DNA from: Ignavibacteria bacterium | Lineage (GTDB): Bacteria > Bacteroidota > Ignavibacteria > UBA10030 | Reading direction: 5' to 3' | NCBI GenBank assembly: GCA_016873805.1 | Contig: VGVZ01000007.1 | Coordinates: forward strand, 62,001 to 126,000 | DNA length: 64,000 nt | Shown: positions 36,701 to 44,812 of the stretch, one piece after another | Layout of the letters: every line of letters starts with the position of its first letter | Numbering within the stretch: the first letter of the stretch is position 1 | Made by a program: the position numbers and the translations under genes | Notes under the pieces: generated by a model | The model's database searches: none | Told to the model about the DNA's origin: nothing | What the model saw: only the letters and a program-made list of their open reading frames with translations

Positions 36701-38270
36701 CGTTTACAATGGCATTGACGGAAAACGTTGGCGCCTCCGGATCAGTCCAGTCGAAGCGGCCGGTGAACTCTGCATCTCCTCGATGAGTACGAATCGTTGA
36801 TCGGATTCTTCCCGCAGCGTCTGCGACATCGAGAACGAGGGCCGAACGGTTGAATGGAATTCCGTGAACAATCGATGTATCGATTTCTCCCCGCGCGACA
36901 ACGACAAGGTCTTTCGGATCAAATCCCGCTCCCTCGATAGTGAACCGCGAATTCAAGCGGCTCTCAATCTGCTCCGTCACGAGAACACCACCGATGTTGA
37001 ATTCTCGCGTTTCGACGGTGGCCTTGTACGAAGGGGGATGTTCGAGAACATTCAGCGACGCGTCGACCGTCAGATATCCTTTCTTCTCCGTTGTCCCCTC
37101 AAAGGTGGCACGAAAGTTCTGCGGAAGACCAGTGAATCGATAGGTGCATCCGATCTTGCCGAAGTTCAGCAAATCCGGAAGAGGGAGCCCCGGAAGATAG
37201 GTGAGGAGATCCGACGGATCGATCACGCTCCGTTCCGATTTCAAATCAAGCGTGAGGTTGGTCGGGTCATGGAGATTTCTGATGGTTCCCACGATGTGAA
37301 TGGATGTGTTTGGTGTGGTGAGAACCACCTGCTCGACGCTCAACTCGCTGAATGCTCCGTGTGCGCTCGCATTCAGGGATACTGTCCGATCGAGAAACGC
37401 GACCTCGCGCGGGAGAAACTGTCGGAGTTCGAGAAAGCTCAACCGGTCGGCATTCAACGAAAGATCGATGTCTGCGTCCTTGAACTGATCGAGACTGTCA
37501 ACCGCCGAAAGATCGAGGTTTCTGAGATGAGCGCTCAGCGCGAACGCCGATCCCGCCGTTTGGATCCTGAGATTGGTCACTCCCACTTCGGTCGGACTGG
37601 ATCGAATCTCTCCCGTGGCGCGTATCAGCTCAAACGGGGGATGAGAGGAAATGGCCGAGAGATTTCGGATCCGTGCGGTAATGAGATCCGGTGCAATTCG
37701 TGCCGAAAGGTCAAGGTGAATTCCCTCCAGCAGAAGCTTGGCATAATTGAACGCGGGAGGATCATACGAATCTATGCCCCGCTGTTGCGCCAATCCGATG
37801 GAGTCCACAAGAGAAACGGTGGCGTTGACGAGCGAAATCTCCTTCAGGTCGATCGTCCACGTGCTCGTTCCAGTATCCGGTGAAGTGCTTTCAAAAAGCG
37901 ACTGAATATTCCAGACGCCGGAGTTGTTACGGGTCAGTCGGATGGTGGGATCGATCAGCGTGAGTCGGCTGAGGGTGAAGCGCTTCAGGAAGAGGGAGAA
38001 GGGATTGTATCGAACCTCGAACTTATGGATTTGAAGGATGTCTTCGGTGGATGATCGGACGAAGACATTCTCGGTGCGGATCCTTGTGAAGAGATTGCCG
38101 TCGAGTCGGTCGAATTGGATGTTCAGGCCAGTCTGTTCGGAGAGCTCCGTGATAATCTGATCACGGAGGAATGATCGGAACGTATTTGTCTGCGTGAAGC
38201 CGACCAGCGCCACGAGGAGAAAGAGAACGACGACCCCTGAGTAATATGTGCCGCGAAGAAACGCCCTCAC
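33720..38270 (-). CDS. tamB: Translocation and assembly module protein TamB (DUF490)
   Basis: The 1516-residue protein begins with a signal anchor (YYSGVVVLFLLVALVGF) and continues as repetitive beta sequence of AsmA/TamB type. The DUF490 region is at the C-terminus (RLTGEVEVGSRSFYNYIRQF, FTGDPENPELDVLAKYEG, LAGIGSSILSGPLTEF). TamB-like proteins span the periplasm and move lipids to, or assist proteins into, the outer membrane. It starts at GTG, 74 bases after the heptose adenylyltransferase gene. No tamA/BamA-like gene is directly adjacent, although a barrel fusion lies downstream of rnr. Confidence 0.92.
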   Translation of the reverse strand: MRAFLRGTYYSGVVVLFLLVALVGFTQTNTFRSFLRDQIITELSEQTGLNIQFDRLDGNLFTRIRTENVFVRSSTEDILQIHKFEVRYNPFSLFLKRFTLSRLTLIDPTIRLTRNNSGVWNIQSLFESTSPDTGTSTWTIDLKEISLVNATVSLVDSIGLAQQRGIDSYDPPAFNYAKLLLEGIHLDLSARIAPDLITARIRNLSAISSHPPFELIRATGEIRSSPTEVGVTNLRIQTAGSAFALSAHLRNLDLSAVDSLDQFKDADIDLSLNADRLSFLELRQFLPREVAFLDRTVSLNASAHGAFSELSVEQVVLTTPNTSIHIVGTIRNLHDPTNLTLDLKSERSVIDPSDLLTYLPGLPLPDLLNFGKIGCTYRFTGLPQNFRATFEGTTEKKGYLTVDASLNVLEHPPSYKATVETREFNIGGVLVTEQIESRLNSRFTIEGAGFDPKDLVVVARGEIDTSIVHGIPFNRSALVLDVADAAGRIRSTIRTHRGDAEFTGRFDWTDPEAPTFSVNAIVNALNLADITHEKKFDSDLYFNITGSGTGFDVDHMQALVKIDFLRSRFSRDVFDRGTARLEYRSLGSPTQRSLEIETDFANLSVNGLFTPASFFGTLVDHSHRFASAIEHRIASLDSVRPHSRSIAGRIPADFDSRPPTDDSLRVDVSLAVVDLHPVGVILGASLEGALRFEGAVERTPSGFSVKGNTTIPYFQVGNNSPSLALSASNLEIDLATGASADPLDSLMSSVTFDSQELNVSGSLFQDVRFHWRGSGMNSTFALSGLLDSLIDCSFGGSTTFAPNHYRIDLPKLSVRLRDFALQNESPLTLLLGTDGLLVPNIVLTDGTVRLSSRGLLNPGGESDLAISLDDFHLQNVVNFSSDQDFVRRFAGMRGVAQVRATLKSTLANPRLELDVRAEDVRMRDTDIGRIVGHGTLDQGVSNLFLELRAQAADVQPQPDLYVSGIMPLFVKTDLADPQRENQQMNLMVKSERFNLQLLDPFVSELSDLTGFARCDVTIGGTLSSPQYSGTLKVSNARFLFAPLNIAYVADGTLVPRGSRIVLEDVTLKNIAADRADGTMNVSGSFALEGIQIKEFDLTANGQLLVMKESSAQSRQGLYGDLFGATGSSGLHWRGTPNLSQLTGDVFIRNANLTLPPARDSYIDRQRSLQLVFINDTTTVVPESVPIPGMEWKPSRGEKQNETAAGSPTKNLSTEEPASRSFLNNIVYNIAIETMGVTQLRIIINQITNEVLFADLKGRLFFNKESDVVRLTGEVEVGSRSFYNYIRQFQASGKLLFTGDPENPELDVLAKYEGYHVIGSATAAVDTARGPVEDERVIVSLDIKGTRKEPKVTMGLTRENLAGNLVESTDIQADAISFLVSGKFRDELTPQERSSLFTTSLAGIGSSILSGPLTEFMRREFGFISSVDVLYYGGNIQGATDVRLTGEIGDAVVKFGGRVFSDISNANINVQIPMSGIFNSERWRNFVFELERRTETFEGFEQRKEINGAKLLYRITF

Positions 38271-38344
38271 GGGAGTAGCTCTTTCATGATATCGCTGAAC
38301 GCCCCGAGTACTTTCTGATGGAGTGTCGTCCGGCAGACCGGCAT

Positions 38345-38827
38345 CTATCCGGATTCAGAAATCGCTTGAATCCGTTCAATGATTCTGGTCGTGGAACGAT
38401 TGGGGAGGAATTCGATGGTCTGCACGCTGCCGCCTGCCTCGAGGACAATGTCTCTTCCGACCACATCGTCCAAAGACCAATCCGCGCCTTTGACAAGAAT
38501 GTCTGGAACGATCGATTTGATCAGCTCATAGGGTGTGTCTTCGTCGAACAGGGATACATAGTCGACGCACCGAAGCGCTGTGAGCACAACTGCGCGGTCT
38601 TCCTGAGGATTGATGGGACGACCGGAACCCTTCAAGCGCCGCGTGGACGCATCGGTATTCAGTCCGACGATAAGGACATCACCGAGGGCGCGGGCTCTCT
38701 CAAGATACTCAACATGTCCGCGATGAAAAATGTCGAAACAACCGTTCGTGAAGACCACGCGCTTGCCATCTCTCTTCAGACGAGTCCGCACCGCGAGAAG
38801 TTCCTCTTGTGAAACGACCACACCCAT
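38345..38827 (-). CDS. rfaE2: D-glycero-beta-D-manno-heptose 1-phosphate adenylyltransferase
   Basis: The 160-residue nucleotidyltransferase corresponds to the C-terminal half of HldE. TNGCFDIFHRGHVEYL holds the HxGH site, followed by VGLNTDASTRRLKG and DILVKGADW. It converts heptose 1-phosphate plus ATP to ADP-heptose for the LPS core. The kinase half is encoded as a separate gene 11 bases upstream, a split arrangement common outside enterics. It implies a heptose-containing LPS. Confidence 0.94.
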   Translation of the reverse strand: MGVVVSQEELLAVRTRLKRDGKRVVFTNGCFDIFHRGHVEYLERARALGDVLIVGLNTDASTRRLKGSGRPINPQEDRAVVLTALRCVDYVSLFDEDTPYELIKSIVPDILVKGADWSLDDVVGRDIVLEAGGSVQTIEFLPNRSTTRIIERIQAISESG

Positions 38828-38838
38828 AGAATATCCTG

Positions 38839-39873
38839 CTATGTCCCTCTGTCCTGAAGAATTGTGGAATACAAGATTTCACGGTTGATCGGCACAATGC
38901 CGACCTCGCCGCACACAATACCTGCGGCATAATTTGCCAGCGCTGCCGCCTCCTCGACATTTGCGCCTGCGGCCATGGCGAGCGTCAGGGTAGAGATCAC
39001 TGTGTCGCCCGCTCCCGACACGTCGGCAACGTTGCGGGCCTTGTTCGCGACAAACTTGACGGGGACGCCGTCGCTGAATAGTGCCATCCCGCGGTCACCG
39101 AGTGTCAGCAGAACATGATTGGCCCGAAGGCGGTCGAGCAGGTCTCGGCCCGCCCGTTCGATAGACTTCGTATCCGACAATCGAATGCCCAGCGCCTCCT
39201 CCGACTCCTTGCGATTCGGCTTGAAGAGCGTCACGTTCTGATACTCAAAGAAGTTCTCGAATTTCGGATCAACGGTGACGATCTTGTGCTTCGATCGTGC
39301 CATTGTGATGACACGGCGAATCAAATCGCGAACGACAACACCCTTGTTGTAGTCTTCAAAGATAATTGCATCGAAAGAATCGATTCCGTTGGCAAGGAAA
39401 TCGAGGATGCGTTCCTGAGTTTCGGCAGAAATATCCGACCGGGTCTCCTGATCGATCCTCACAACGTGCTGGCTATGTGCAATAACCCGTGTCTTTATCG
39501 TCGTCGGTCGTGACGATTCCTCAAAAATCCCTTTGTCTTCAAACTGCGCGGCCCCGAGCAGGGAACGGAGTTCGTCCCCCGCAGGGTCTTTCCCGACAAC
39601 GCCGATGAGTACCGGTATGCCCCCGAGAGAAGCAATGTTGTTGGCAACGTTCGCTGCTCCTCCGAGACGAGCCGACTCAGATTCGACTTCGACGATTGGA
39701 ACGGGAGCCTCCGGAGAAATCCTCGTTACCCTCCCCCAATAGTACCGGTCGACCATCACGTCGCCGATGATGGCAATCCGCTTTCCTTCGAATGCCGAGG
39801 AAAGCTGCTTGAGTCGCTGATCATTGAAAGAAACCAGGGGAGCAGCCTTTTGGAGAGTACAAAAATCGATCAA
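38839..39873 (-). CDS. rfaE1: Heptose-7-phosphate kinase (PfkB family)
   Basis: The 344-residue sugar kinase has the PfkB signatures LGGAANVANNIASLGG and DVSGAGDTVISTLTLA, plus IGDVMVDRYYWGRV near the start, matching the N-terminal half of HldE. It phosphorylates D-glycero-D-manno-heptose 7-phosphate at C1, before the adenylyltransferase. The open frame begins at a TTG (39873) with no clear ribosome site and there is no ATG before the conserved region, so the exact start is uncertain. It leads the rfaE1-rfaE2-tamB-rnr operon. Confidence 0.92.
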   Translation of the reverse strand: MIDFCTLQKAAPLVSFNDQRLKQLSSAFEGKRIAIIGDVMVDRYYWGRVTRISPEAPVPIVEVESESARLGGAANVANNIASLGGIPVLIGVVGKDPAGDELRSLLGAAQFEDKGIFEESSRPTTIKTRVIAHSQHVVRIDQETRSDISAETQERILDFLANGIDSFDAIIFEDYNKGVVVRDLIRRVITMARSKHKIVTVDPKFENFFEYQNVTLFKPNRKESEEALGIRLSDTKSIERAGRDLLDRLRANHVLLTLGDRGMALFSDGVPVKFVANKARNVADVSGAGDTVISTLTLAMAAGANVEEAAALANYAAGIVCGEVGIVPINREILYSTILQDRGT

Positions 39874-40119
39874 TTCGAAGAAAATATAGAGAGAATTGCA
39901 TCGACAAGCAAGGTAAGCCCAGGTGCTCTAGGGAGGGAAAGGGCATGATCGGCGGCGTCATTCATCGTCCGGAGGGAGGAAAGAGACGAGCGAGGAGCGA
40001 TCCGCGACGTGACAATGATCACCCTGGGTCTCGGACTCAACTTGTAAAATGGAACATCTCATGACGACATTCGTAAACGAGAGAGCGGATATGCACACCA
40101 TCAAAGAAAGGAGATGATC

Positions 40120-40263
40120 ATGAAACCGAGATACATGGCGTTGCTGGTCGCCGCGCTTGCTCTTCCTCTCGTGTACTGGCTTCGCAGAGAGACCTTCGCG
40201 AGAGTCGAGGATGAAAACATTCGCTATGACCTCGACAGATATCTGACCTCTCTTGGTCTCTAA
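40120..40263 (+). CDS. 47-residue putative single-pass membrane protein
   Basis: This gene is too short for the ORF track. An ATG at 40120 lies 6-7 bases after AAAGGAG, the best ribosome site in the area. The product begins MKPRYMALLVAALALPLVYW, one hydrophobic helix, followed by a charged tail RRETFARVEDENIRYDLDRY. It stands alone in a 380-base gap between rfaE1 and a convergent small gene, whose 3' end it overlaps by four bases. No family is recognised. The hydrophobic/charged pattern and the strong ribosome site make it a credible gene, but conservation is untested. Confidence 0.55.
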   Translation: MKPRYMALLVAALALPLVYWLRRETFARVEDENIRYDLDRYLTSLGL

Positions 40264-40595
40264 GATTGCTTCAGCGACTGCTGAACGAATGTGATGATGA
40301 TGAGAGCATCATCGACGGGATTCTTTGACGGAGAGACGAACTTTTCGTTCAGGCGAGCGGCGAGCCGACTCGCGGCCTGTCGCGCGGAACGAGGAGCTCG
40401 GGTATTGCTCCCGAATGATGCCAGCTGCTCCATGATCGATCCGCTGTGCTGATACTCGGATCGATGTTTCGAAAGCTCAGCAACCGCAATTCCTGCCGCC
40501 CGTCGCGCGCAAACCCTCACGCGACTCTCATTTCCCACTCGCTGCGCCTCGTGCGCACGACCGAGTTCGATCCGAATTTCATCAAGCCACGTCAT
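40260..40595 (-). CDS. Small helical protein, possibly HEPN-like
   Basis: With the ATG at 40595 the product has 111 residues (MTWLDEIRIELGRAHEAQRV...). It is predicted to be mostly helical, with an Ala/Arg-rich segment RVCARRAAGIAVAEL followed by RSEYQH, an Rx4H pattern like that in HEPN domains. I recall proteins of similar length and RVCARRAAG-like sequence in other bacteria but cannot name a family. The start overlaps the alpha/beta hydrolase stop by four bases, so the pair is coupled. No toxin-antitoxin partner is evident. Confidence 0.62.
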   Translation of the reverse strand: MTWLDEIRIELGRAHEAQRVGNESRVRVCARRAAGIAVAELSKHRSEYQHSGSIMEQLASFGSNTRAPRSARQAASRLAARLNEKFVSPSKNPVDDALIIITFVQQSLKQS

Positions 40596-41434
40596 GATGA
40601 ATCCTTGGCCAGCACGGCCTGCAGCAACCGGAGGAATTCCGTCGGTTGTTCCAGCTGAGGTACGTGTCCACACTCCTCGATGTATTGAAGCGTGACATTC
40701 CCCACTTCGCGCTGGAGAATGACCGGCACCTCAGGAGATACCAGACGGTCCTCTCGCCCCCAGAGAATCGTTACCGGCATCGCGAGTTCACGAAGACGAG
40801 TGTTGAGAAAATCATCATGCGTAACACTCAGGACAAGATCGGTTACATGGCGTCGCCGTAGTTCGCGGAAGACCCAACCAATCGATGCCCGGGCATACCA
40901 TGGATACCGATACCACATCAAATCGATGAGTTTCCTCGTGTCGTGTCTGCTCTCAATGAGGAAGATGTCTCGCTGACGCTCCATTCCCTCATAGTACACA
41001 CCAGCCGTGTTGACAAGCACAAGCTGTGCGACACGTGAGGGAAAGCTCAACGCACAACGCGCAGCAAGCCAGCCGCCAAGCGAATGACCGATGATCGTGA
41101 ACTTACCCGTCACGTGTCCGTTGATGTACTCCAACAAGATGTTTGTATGTTCCTGGAGAGTGAAAAATCGTTTCCCATGCTTGAGTGTGGACATTCCGAA
41201 GCCGGGGAGATCCACAGCGTGCATGCGATACGTGCGGGCCAGCGCGGGCAGGATGTGGACCCATGTGTTCGACGAGGTTCCCAGCCCATGGATGAAGAGA
41301 AGAGTTGCGTGAGGACTATCGGGCCGAGTGGTGAGTACATGGAGCTGGCCTTCCCTCATATCGATGATTGAACGTTGTGCACCCCGACGAACCAGTCGTC
41401 GGCGGATTGCCCGATGGAAAAGACTGAAGATCAT
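40592..41434 (-). CDS. Alpha/beta hydrolase
   Basis: The 280-residue protein has the canonical fold markers: oxyanion region LFIHGLGTSSNTWVHILP, nucleophile elbow GHSLGGW, a late Asp in WGREDRLVSPE and the His in ECGHVPQLEQP. No signal peptide is seen, so it is cytosolic. The sequence resembles the broad BphD/MhpC-like group; the substrate cannot be inferred. It overlaps the downstream small helical protein gene and follows the DNA glycosylase gene on the same strand after about 60 bases. Confidence 0.88.
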   Translation of the reverse strand: MIFSLFHRAIRRRLVRRGAQRSIIDMREGQLHVLTTRPDSPHATLLFIHGLGTSSNTWVHILPALARTYRMHAVDLPGFGMSTLKHGKRFFTLQEHTNILLEYINGHVTGKFTIIGHSLGGWLAARCALSFPSRVAQLVLVNTAGVYYEGMERQRDIFLIESRHDTRKLIDLMWYRYPWYARASIGWVFRELRRRHVTDLVLSVTHDDFLNTRLRELAMPVTILWGREDRLVSPEVPVILQREVGNVTLQYIEECGHVPQLEQPTEFLRLLQAVLAKDSS

Positions 41435-41495
41435 GATTGCACTGCCGCAACAGCCGATGTTCCTGCTGCGTACCTCTCAATTGTTTGTTGCCGGA

Positions 41496-42395
41496 TCAGA
41501 GCGGAAACTTTTCATCGTACCAATCCCGCGTCATCTCGAGCCAGAAGAACAAACCTCTCCATTTGCCGAACCGTGCGTAACGGCGTTGAATGGTCCGATC
41601 GCTCACTTTCCGTCCGCGGTGGTGTAGTTCGGAGTACTTCGCGCGAACCCATGAATCGAGAGCAAGATAGTCGTAGCGCCCGAACAATCTCAACAAGTTC
41701 TCAGCGGCATACGGCCCGATCCCTTTGATCGCCGTCATCGAGTTGAGCAAGTCTGGGGTCGCAAGGGGGGAGGTGCGAAATCCTTCCGGGTCGATTTTCT
41801 TGCTTGCGACCTGCTCCGCAAATGCGAGCAGATAGGGAGCACGATAGCCCGCTCTGATCTTCTGACGAAGGACTCGCTCGGTGGACCCGGCGATCGATTC
41901 GGGACTTGGAAATGAACGCACCCCATTCGTTGCCGGCAATCCGAATTCGTTGCAAAGATTCTCAACCATGATTGTCGTCAGGGACCAATTACAGTTCGTC
42001 GTGCAGATCATCATGATGATATCCTCGAACGCTGTCGAGGCGCGCAGCATTCGGCCCGCTCTCATCCTGGCAATCCACCGATACTCCGGGTACGTTCTGG
42101 CCCGGCGGTAGAACTCGCGGAGATTCTCCTCCAGCCGAAAGATCTGTTCAATCATCGTTCTGAGTTCGATTCGTCTGGAGGCGGTCATGCGAGACGCAGA
42201 GTGCGCTTCGATCGCAAGGGAGCGATGGCGATATGAAATCCGACAGTCGTATACCGTTTGGTCGCTCAGTGCAAGAACGGCACGGAACGTCTCTCTGCGT
42301 GTATCCACCGTGAACGGTGCAAGGGAGCACCACCCGTGACTGTAGATCGTCTTCCAAAAGTCAAAATCGGGAGGCGTCCGGATGGAGAAACGCAC
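41496..42395 (-). CDS. HhH-GPD DNA glycosylase (OGG1/AlkA-like)
   Basis: The track ORF starts inside the M28 peptidase gene; a GTG at 42395, ten bases after that gene's stop, gives about 299 residues. The C-terminal domain has the helix-hairpin-helix MTAIKGIGPYAAENLLRL followed by the catalytic Asp in YDYLALDSWVRAKY, as in AlkA and OGG1. There is no four-Cys FeS loop, so it is not EndoIII or MutY. The N-terminal half resembles the beta domain of AlkA/OGG1. It should excise a damaged base, lesion unknown. The start codon is an inference. Confidence 0.82.
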   Translation of the reverse strand: MRFSIRTPPDFDFWKTIYSHGWCSLAPFTVDTRRETFRAVLALSDQTVYDCRISYRHRSLAIEAHSASRMTASRRIELRTMIEQIFRLEENLREFYRRARTYPEYRWIARMRAGRMLRASTAFEDIIMMICTTNCNWSLTTIMVENLCNEFGLPATNGVRSFPSPESIAGSTERVLRQKIRAGYRAPYLLAFAEQVASKKIDPEGFRTSPLATPDLLNSMTAIKGIGPYAAENLLRLFGRYDYLALDSWVRAKYSELHHRGRKVSDRTIQRRYARFGKWRGLFFWLEMTRDWYDEKFPL

Positions 42396-42405
42396 AGACT
42401 CGATA

Positions 42406-44544
42406 TTACTCTTTCGAAGCTCCGAGTGCGGCAAGAAGAATCCTGGTACGGTCGATGATTGTCTCGATGATCGATTCAAAGAGGAGCGTTTCGCTCTTGA
42501 GCGTCGGCCATTCGTCTTGTTCAAGAGCGCCGCTGATACCCGGCAACCCGATTGATGCGTACCCGCTTGAAACGACAACGCGATGCCTGTACCAGTCACG
42601 TCCCGGAATCCCGGGATCCGGTGCGAAGAGACGTTCGACTTCCATCAGGTAGTCGTTGAGGACCCTTGCCTGTCCGTCGGTGAAGTGCCGTTCGGCCAGC
42701 TCGCGATCCGACCGCTCCGCAAGAGTCTTCCATTCACTCATCTTCGCAAACAGAGACGAGAAGATGAGAGGATCCCCGTCAGTCCGATCTTTGAGTCGAG
42801 TCTCAATCACGCGCAGCTGTCTGATGATTTCGTCTGCATATGCGCTGTACGCAAAGGGAAGAATGTCGCAACTGGAGAGCCGCATCGCCGCGAGCACCGC
42901 GAGTTTTGCCGCGGCGGCGTGGTAGGTGAATTCGGGATCTCCAAATCGCTTCATCCAATCGAAGTTGTCATAATACGAATGGTAGATGCCGGAGGGTCCG
43001 CCGAATCCGAATCCCATGGCCGGGACGCCGATATGATTGAGGAAGACAACGTGGTCCGAGCCGCCGCCCATCCGACCGATATTGACAGCGGCTTTTTCAG
43101 GGATCACATCTTCTAGCGTTTTCAGTTTGGATTTGTTCTGATTCTTCCACCATGACGCAAAGATGGAAGCGTCCGTACCGGGATCGTTCACCTCTTTTGT
43201 GATGGTTTGAATAAAGTGATCGAGTGATGGAACGGCGCTGGCTCCAAAGTTGGGACCGGAGACGCTGCCATCGAAGTTGATGTACACGACCGCGTTCTTC
43301 CTGAGCATATCTCGGAATTCCTCTCCCCACTCCGTCGAACCAATCATCCCAAATTCTTCCGCATCCCACTGGGCAATGACGATTGTGCGCTTCGGTTTCC
43401 ATCCCCCCTGAACCGCCTTCCCGAGAATCCTCGCTGTTTCCAGGAGCACGGCAGTACCGCTGTTGGGATCCTGCGCGCCGAAGACCCATGGATCGCGGTG
43501 GCCGCCGAGAATCACAAGTCGCTCCGGTTCCGCGCTTCCGCGCAGCACTGCAATGTTGTTCCAGATCGCGCGTATCTGGAAGTCCATCGTTAGTTTCATT
43601 CGGATTCTCGTTGGTCCCGGTCCAACGTGATATGTGAAAGGAAGTCCACCCTGCCACGGCCGCGGAACAACCGGTCCTTCAAGCCCGCGAAGAAGATGCT
43701 GTGCGTCCTCATACGAGAGGGGAGTGCATGGAATGCGGGGCAGGTCGGGATCCTCATCCGGAGATCGCCGCGTGGCGCGTTGTGTCGCAGGATATCCCGG
43801 TGTCAGCGGATCGCCGGGGTACGATTCGAGGAACCGAATGCTTCCTCGCTGGACGGCGTCCCAGGGACGCATCGGGCCTTTCGGATAAACCTCGCCAGCC
43901 GTATACCCGTCGTCAATCGGATCGGAATAGAGAATCATGCCGACAGCGCCGGCGGCGGTGGCATCTCGTACTTTCAATCCCCGGTACCCCTTCCCGTATC
44001 GTGCAATCACAATCTTTCCGCGCACGTCAACGCCCATCTCCTGCAATGTTGCGTAGTCGTCGGAAAACCCAAAATTCGCGAAGACGACCTCTGCTGTGAC
44101 ATCGCCGGAGGGTGAGTAGGCATTGAAGGGAATGAGAGCGTCAGGATGGAAATCCTCATTCTCCCTGATCCTGAGATTCCTTTGCTCGGGCTGGAGGAGG
44201 GTGACCGCGATCTCTTTCGGATAAGAAAGAAGAACGTGGTACTCGGAGATTCGGGATTCAAATCCGAACAGTTCTAGTCTCTTCTGCACGTACTCAGCGG
44301 TGCGACGGCCACCGGCGCTTCCGGCATGATGTGGTTCACGGGTGACATCATGAAGAAATCGTTCCGCGGAGTGCGGATCCACGAGTTGCAGAGCCCTCGT
44401 TTCATGCGAGCGCTGAGACGAAACTGATTGCGAAGAAGATCCAAATGACCCGCGGGGCGACGCAGCGAGCGTGTTCTGTCCAGGCGATGTCTGGAGGGAT
44501 AGGCACAAGAGAAGAACGAGAATGGGAGTTTGGCATCGTTGCAT
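42406..44544 (-). CDS. Secreted M28 peptidase, glutamate carboxypeptidase II-like
   Basis: The ATG at 44544 follows AGGAAATCCTCT and begins a signal peptide (ILVLLLCLSLQTSPGQ), giving 712 residues. A PA domain lies around residues 150-290 (GVDVRGKIVIARYGKGYRG, AAGAVGMILYSDP). The di-zinc peptidase core follows (GGHRDPWVFGAQDPNSG, DAEEFGMIGSTEW, MGGGSDHVVF), and a TFR-like dimerisation domain closes the protein. This order matches PSMA/NAALADase-type carboxypeptidases. It should act in the periplasm or outside, trimming peptides. It is divergent from the ABC exporter genes. Confidence 0.92.
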   Translation of the reverse strand: MQRCQTPILVLLLCLSLQTSPGQNTLAASPRGSFGSSSQSVSSQRSHETRALQLVDPHSAERFLHDVTREPHHAGSAGGRRTAEYVQKRLELFGFESRISEYHVLLSYPKEIAVTLLQPEQRNLRIRENEDFHPDALIPFNAYSPSGDVTAEVVFANFGFSDDYATLQEMGVDVRGKIVIARYGKGYRGLKVRDATAAGAVGMILYSDPIDDGYTAGEVYPKGPMRPWDAVQRGSIRFLESYPGDPLTPGYPATQRATRRSPDEDPDLPRIPCTPLSYEDAQHLLRGLEGPVVPRPWQGGLPFTYHVGPGPTRIRMKLTMDFQIRAIWNNIAVLRGSAEPERLVILGGHRDPWVFGAQDPNSGTAVLLETARILGKAVQGGWKPKRTIVIAQWDAEEFGMIGSTEWGEEFRDMLRKNAVVYINFDGSVSGPNFGASAVPSLDHFIQTITKEVNDPGTDASIFASWWKNQNKSKLKTLEDVIPEKAAVNIGRMGGGSDHVVFLNHIGVPAMGFGFGGPSGIYHSYYDNFDWMKRFGDPEFTYHAAAAKLAVLAAMRLSSCDILPFAYSAYADEIIRQLRVIETRLKDRTDGDPLIFSSLFAKMSEWKTLAERSDRELAERHFTDGQARVLNDYLMEVERLFAPDPGIPGRDWYRHRVVVSSGYASIGLPGISGALEQDEWPTLKSETLLFESIIETIIDRTRILLAALGASKE

Positions 44545-44812
44545 AGAGGATTTCCTGACGTGGAGCCGTGTGCTAGCTTGATGAAACTCGTTCGATTTCC
44601 ATCCGAACATTTGCATGGATCGGCATCGGCTTGTTCGGGGTCAGCTGACTTGTCCATAATGGTTCTCGCTTCAAACGGCCTCAATATAGGGATGATTGGA
44701 GGGAATATCAACGAACGTAGTGGATCTGGTGGCGGAGCCGCGGCGTTTGACTTCCGTTTGCATGAAAGTCGGATGATCGGTACTTTGAGTGAGTCTTTTG
44801 CGTGGAGGAGGA

